From the NCBI GenBank assembly GCA_029266815.1, contig JAQSWC010000038.1:1-9362 (forward strand): a stretch of DNA of 9,362 nucleotides, in the 5' to 3' direction. The position numbers and the translations under genes are program-made. The notes beneath the pieces are model-generated. The model was given only the letters and a program-made list of their open reading frames with translations. It was not told the origin of the DNA and did not search any database. Below are positions 6,717 to 9,362 of this stretch, in pieces. Numbering within the stretch: position 1 is the stretch's first letter; every line of letters starts with the position of its first letter. This DNA is from Paucimonas sp. (GTDB lineage Bacteria; Pseudomonadota; Gammaproteobacteria; Burkholderiales; Burkholderiaceae_D).

Positions 6717-7154
6717 ATGGCCAAAAATTTACTTCTGCTCAACGGTCCTAACCTCAATCTTCTCGGCACTCGCGAGCCAGAAATTTACGGATCGACAACG
6801 CTTGCGGATGTTGAAAATGCTGCCGTAGCTCAAGCGAAGTCAGCGGGAGCCAAGCTTTCAGTCTTCCAAAGCAATCATGAAGGTCAACTGATCGATCGCA
6901 TTCATGCTGCCAAGACTGAAAACATAGATGCTATCGTCATCAATCCCGGCGGTTTCACTCATACCAGCGTCGCATTGCGCGATGCCTTGGCGGGGATTTC
7001 CATTCCCTTTATCGAGGTTCATATCTCGAATATCTACCGGCGCGAAGTCTTCCGCCATCATTCCTACCTGTCCGATATAGCATCTGGCGTGATCTGCGGA
7101 CTGGGCACCGTCGGCTACACCGTCGCCATCGATTTCGCGCTTAAAAAACTCTAA
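6717..7154 (+). CDS. aroQ: Type II 3-dehydroquinate dehydratase AroQ
   Basis: AroQ converts 3-dehydroquinate to 3-dehydroshikimate, the third step of the shikimate pathway to aromatic amino acids, folate and ubiquinone precursors. It is a cytoplasmic enzyme and forms dodecamers in this family. The 145-residue product is full length for the type II class (about 145-150). All signature blocks are present: LLNGPNLNLLGTREPEIYG (7-25) with R19 and the catalytic Y24, QSNHEGQLID (51-60), VINPGGFTHTSVALRDA (74-90) with N76, EVHISNIYRREVFRHHS (100-116) with catalytic H102 and R113, and SGVICGLGTVGY (123-134). The start is the ATG at 6717; no strong ribosome site precedes it. The gene sits between a thioredoxin gene and accBC. 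Confidence 0.97.
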   Translation: MAKNLLLLNGPNLNLLGTREPEIYGSTTLADVENAAVAQAKSAGAKLSVFQSNHEGQLIDRIHAAKTENIDAIVINPGGFTHTSVALRDALAGISIPFIEVHISNIYRREVFRHHSYLSDIASGVICGLGTVGYTVAIDFALKKL

Positions 7155-7180
7155 TTTCGCCCATCTCATACCGATTCGCA

Positions 7181-7186
7181 TATAAT
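7181..7186 (+). promoter_or_regulatory. Candidate -10 box of an accB promoter
   Basis: A perfect TATAAT lies 42 nt before the accB ATG in the 74-nt gap after aroQ. The -35 side is weak: the hexamers 16-19 nt upstream (for example TTCGCC at 7156-7161) match poorly, and there is no TG extension. If used, transcription would start near 7193 and leave a leader of about 35 nt carrying AAGGGA at 7218-7223. A separate accBC promoter would allow lipid-synthesis control independent of the genes upstream. Confidence 0.5.
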
Positions 7187-7228
7187 TGCGAGCCTGTTTA
7201 TTTACGCAAACAATTCCAAGGGACTGCC

Positions 7229-7699
7229 ATGGATCTAAGAAAACTGAAGACGCTGATCGACTTGGTTGCAGAATCCGACATCGCCGAGCTTGAAGTGACC
7301 GAAGGAGAAAGCAAGGTCCGCATCGTCAAGTCATCCGCTCCGCAAAGCCAGCTCGTCATGATGCAACCCCAGGCTGCCGCACCTACAGCAGGGGCTCCCG
7401 CTCTTGCTGCTTCCGCATCTGCCGCGGCTCCCGCCGCTGCTCCGGTGGTTGCAGCCGAAGCTTCCGGACATATCGTCAAATCTCCGATGGTCGGCACTTT
7501 CTATCGCTCATCGGCGCCGGGATCAGCGCCATTCGTCGAGGTAGGTGCATCCGTAAAAGAGGGCGACACCCTCTGCATCATTGAAGCCATGAAACTGCTG
7601 AATGAAATCGATGCCGATGCCTCGGGCGTGATCAAGCAGATCCTGGTCGAGAATGGCCAGCCGGTTGAATTCGGCCAGCCGTTGTTCATCATCGGTTAA
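7229..7699 (+). CDS. accB: Biotin carboxyl carrier protein of acetyl-CoA carboxylase
   Basis: AccB carries the biotin that shuttles CO2 between biotin carboxylase (AccC) and the carboxyltransferase (AccAD) in the first committed step of fatty acid synthesis. The 156-residue protein matches E. coli BCCP in length. Residues 1-38 are the conserved N-terminal segment (MDLRKLKTLIDLVAESDIAE), residues 46-79 are an Ala/Pro-rich flexible linker, and 80-156 are the biotinyl domain. Biotin would attach to K122 in the motif EAMKLLNEI; the protruding-thumb segment SSAPGSAPFVEVG (94-106) typical of bacterial BCCP is present. The ATG at 7229 has a good Shine-Dalgarno sequence, AAGGGA (7218-7223), five bases upstream. 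accC follows after 187 nt, an unusually long gap explained by the partial duplication described separately. Confidence 0.98.
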   Translation: MDLRKLKTLIDLVAESDIAELEVTEGESKVRIVKSSAPQSQLVMMQPQAAAPTAGAPALAASASAAAPAAAPVVAAEASGHIVKSPMVGTFYRSSAPGSAPFVEVGASVKEGDTLCIIEAMKLLNEIDADASGVIKQILVENGQPVEFGQPLFIIG

Positions 7700-7732
7700 G
7701 CAGGAAAAGGCGCTGCATCTGGCGCCGCCTGC
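7700..7732 (+). other. Stem-loop directly after the accB stop
   Basis: GCAGG (7700-7704) pairs with CCTGC (7728-7732), and inside it GGCGC (7709-7713) pairs with GCGCC (7722-7726) around an 8-nt loop, with AAAA opposite a single G as an internal bulge. It starts right after the accB TAA. Only a short TTT follows later (7737-7739), so it is not a standard intrinsic terminator. It could protect the accB message 3' end or lower read-through into accC. Confidence 0.4.
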
Positions 7733-7812
7733 TCGATTTGCAGAACTTCCCTTACAACGGTTCATTCAGCCATGTTTGAAAAAATCCTGATCGCCAACCG
7801 CGGTGACCAGCC

Positions 7813-7836
7813 GCGCAGCGGCGCAGCGGCGCAGCC
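7813..7836 (+). repeat. Three tandem 8-bp units between the accC start copies
   Basis: GCGCAGCG occurs at 7813-7820 and 7821-7828, and GCGCAGCC at 7829-7836. The unit is not a multiple of three, so a change in copy number would alter the reading frame joining the upstream ORF to accC. Gain of one unit would put the two starts in frame with no stop between. Confidence 0.75.
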
Positions 7837-7875
7837 ACATTGCACGACTGCCGCAGGCAGCAGCGATCTCGCCGC

Positions 7876-7879
7876 GGAG
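7876..7879 (+). promoter_or_regulatory. Shine-Dalgarno sequence deciding the accC start
   Basis: GGAG lies seven bases before ATG 7887 and supports that codon as the working accC start. It is inside the sequence between the two start copies, so the functional gene uses a ribosome site that the upstream copy lacks. Confidence 0.7.
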
Positions 7880-7886
7880 ACCTCCA

Positions 7887-9263
<1,377 letters not shown>

Positions 9264-9275
9264 ACAGAGAGTGTT

Positions 9276-9362
9276 ATGAGCTGGAATGAAATCGTCATCG
9301 AAGTCGCCCGCGACCAAGCGGAGGCCTTATCCGATGCACTGATGGATGCCGGCGCATTATCG
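9276..9362 (+). CDS. prmA: Ribosomal protein L11 methyltransferase, 5' end only
   Basis: Only 29 codons are inside the window: MSWNEIVIEVARDQAEALSD and a further nine residues. This matches the N-terminal substrate-recognition domain of PrmA, which trimethylates ribosomal protein L11 using S-adenosylmethionine. The usual position of prmA directly after accC in Burkholderiales supports the call. The methyltransferase domain lies beyond the edge, so integrity cannot be judged. The ATG at 9276 follows accC by 12 nt, with a weak purine stretch (AGAGAG) before it. Confidence 0.88.
   Translation, partial: MSWNEIVIEVARDQAEALSDALMDAGALS

Noticed and set aside
6707..7076. 12-bp repeat TACCTGTCCGAT at 6707-6718 and 7065-7076
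   Set aside because: A few exact 12-mers are expected by chance in about 9 kb, and the second copy is within a conserved part of aroQ.
7700..7740. Intrinsic terminator between accB and accC
   Set aside because: The stem-loop is credible but no U-run follows directly, and accC is expected to be co-transcribed with accB.
7803..7886. GTG at 7803 as a 28-residue N-terminal extension of AccC
   Set aside because: The extension is Arg/Ala-rich and unlike the AccC family, while ATG 7887 has GGAG at the right distance and gives the canonical N-terminus.

Overview
The window looks like chromosomal housekeeping DNA from a betaproteobacterium of the order Burkholderiales, most likely an Oxalobacteraceae relative such as Herminiimonas, Collimonas or Herbaspirillum. 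This is inferred from protein similarity and from the order tlpA-like, aroQ, accB, accC, prmA, recalled from that group; no database was searched. Coding density is high, GC content is moderate to high, and nothing resembles an insertion sequence, phage, CRISPR array, tRNA or rRNA gene.

Two divergent gene clusters start from a short gap near 5349-5515. The minus-strand cluster reads mpl (murein tripeptide recycling ligase), yqiA (small alpha/beta-hydrolase esterase), ubiC (chorismate lyase, first step of ubiquinone synthesis), an RNase II-family exoribonuclease, and a TonB-family protein cut by the left edge. The first four genes are joined by three successive 4-nt stop/start overlaps (ATGA, GTGA, ATGA), so they are almost certainly co-transcribed and probably translationally coupled. 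A 72-nt gap with small inverted repeats precedes tonB.

The plus-strand cluster reads a possible 36-codon leader ORF, a degenerate nucleotidyltransferase-like protein of unknown function, a membrane-anchored TlpA/ResA-like thioredoxin, aroQ (type II 3-dehydroquinase), accB and accC (biotin carboxyl carrier protein and biotin carboxylase of acetyl-CoA carboxylase), and the first 29 codons of prmA (ribosomal protein L11 methyltransferase). A perfect TATAAT box lies before accB.

The most unusual spot is the accB-accC gap. The first 11 codons of accC occur twice, 115 nt apart and out of frame, and differ only by silent third-position changes. The upstream copy opens a 40-codon ORF that ends inside the real accC start. 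Between the copies lies an 8-bp tandem repeat. No new multigene system is evident; the points worth checking are this duplication, the leader-like small ORFs and the uncharacterised nucleotidyltransferase-like protein.
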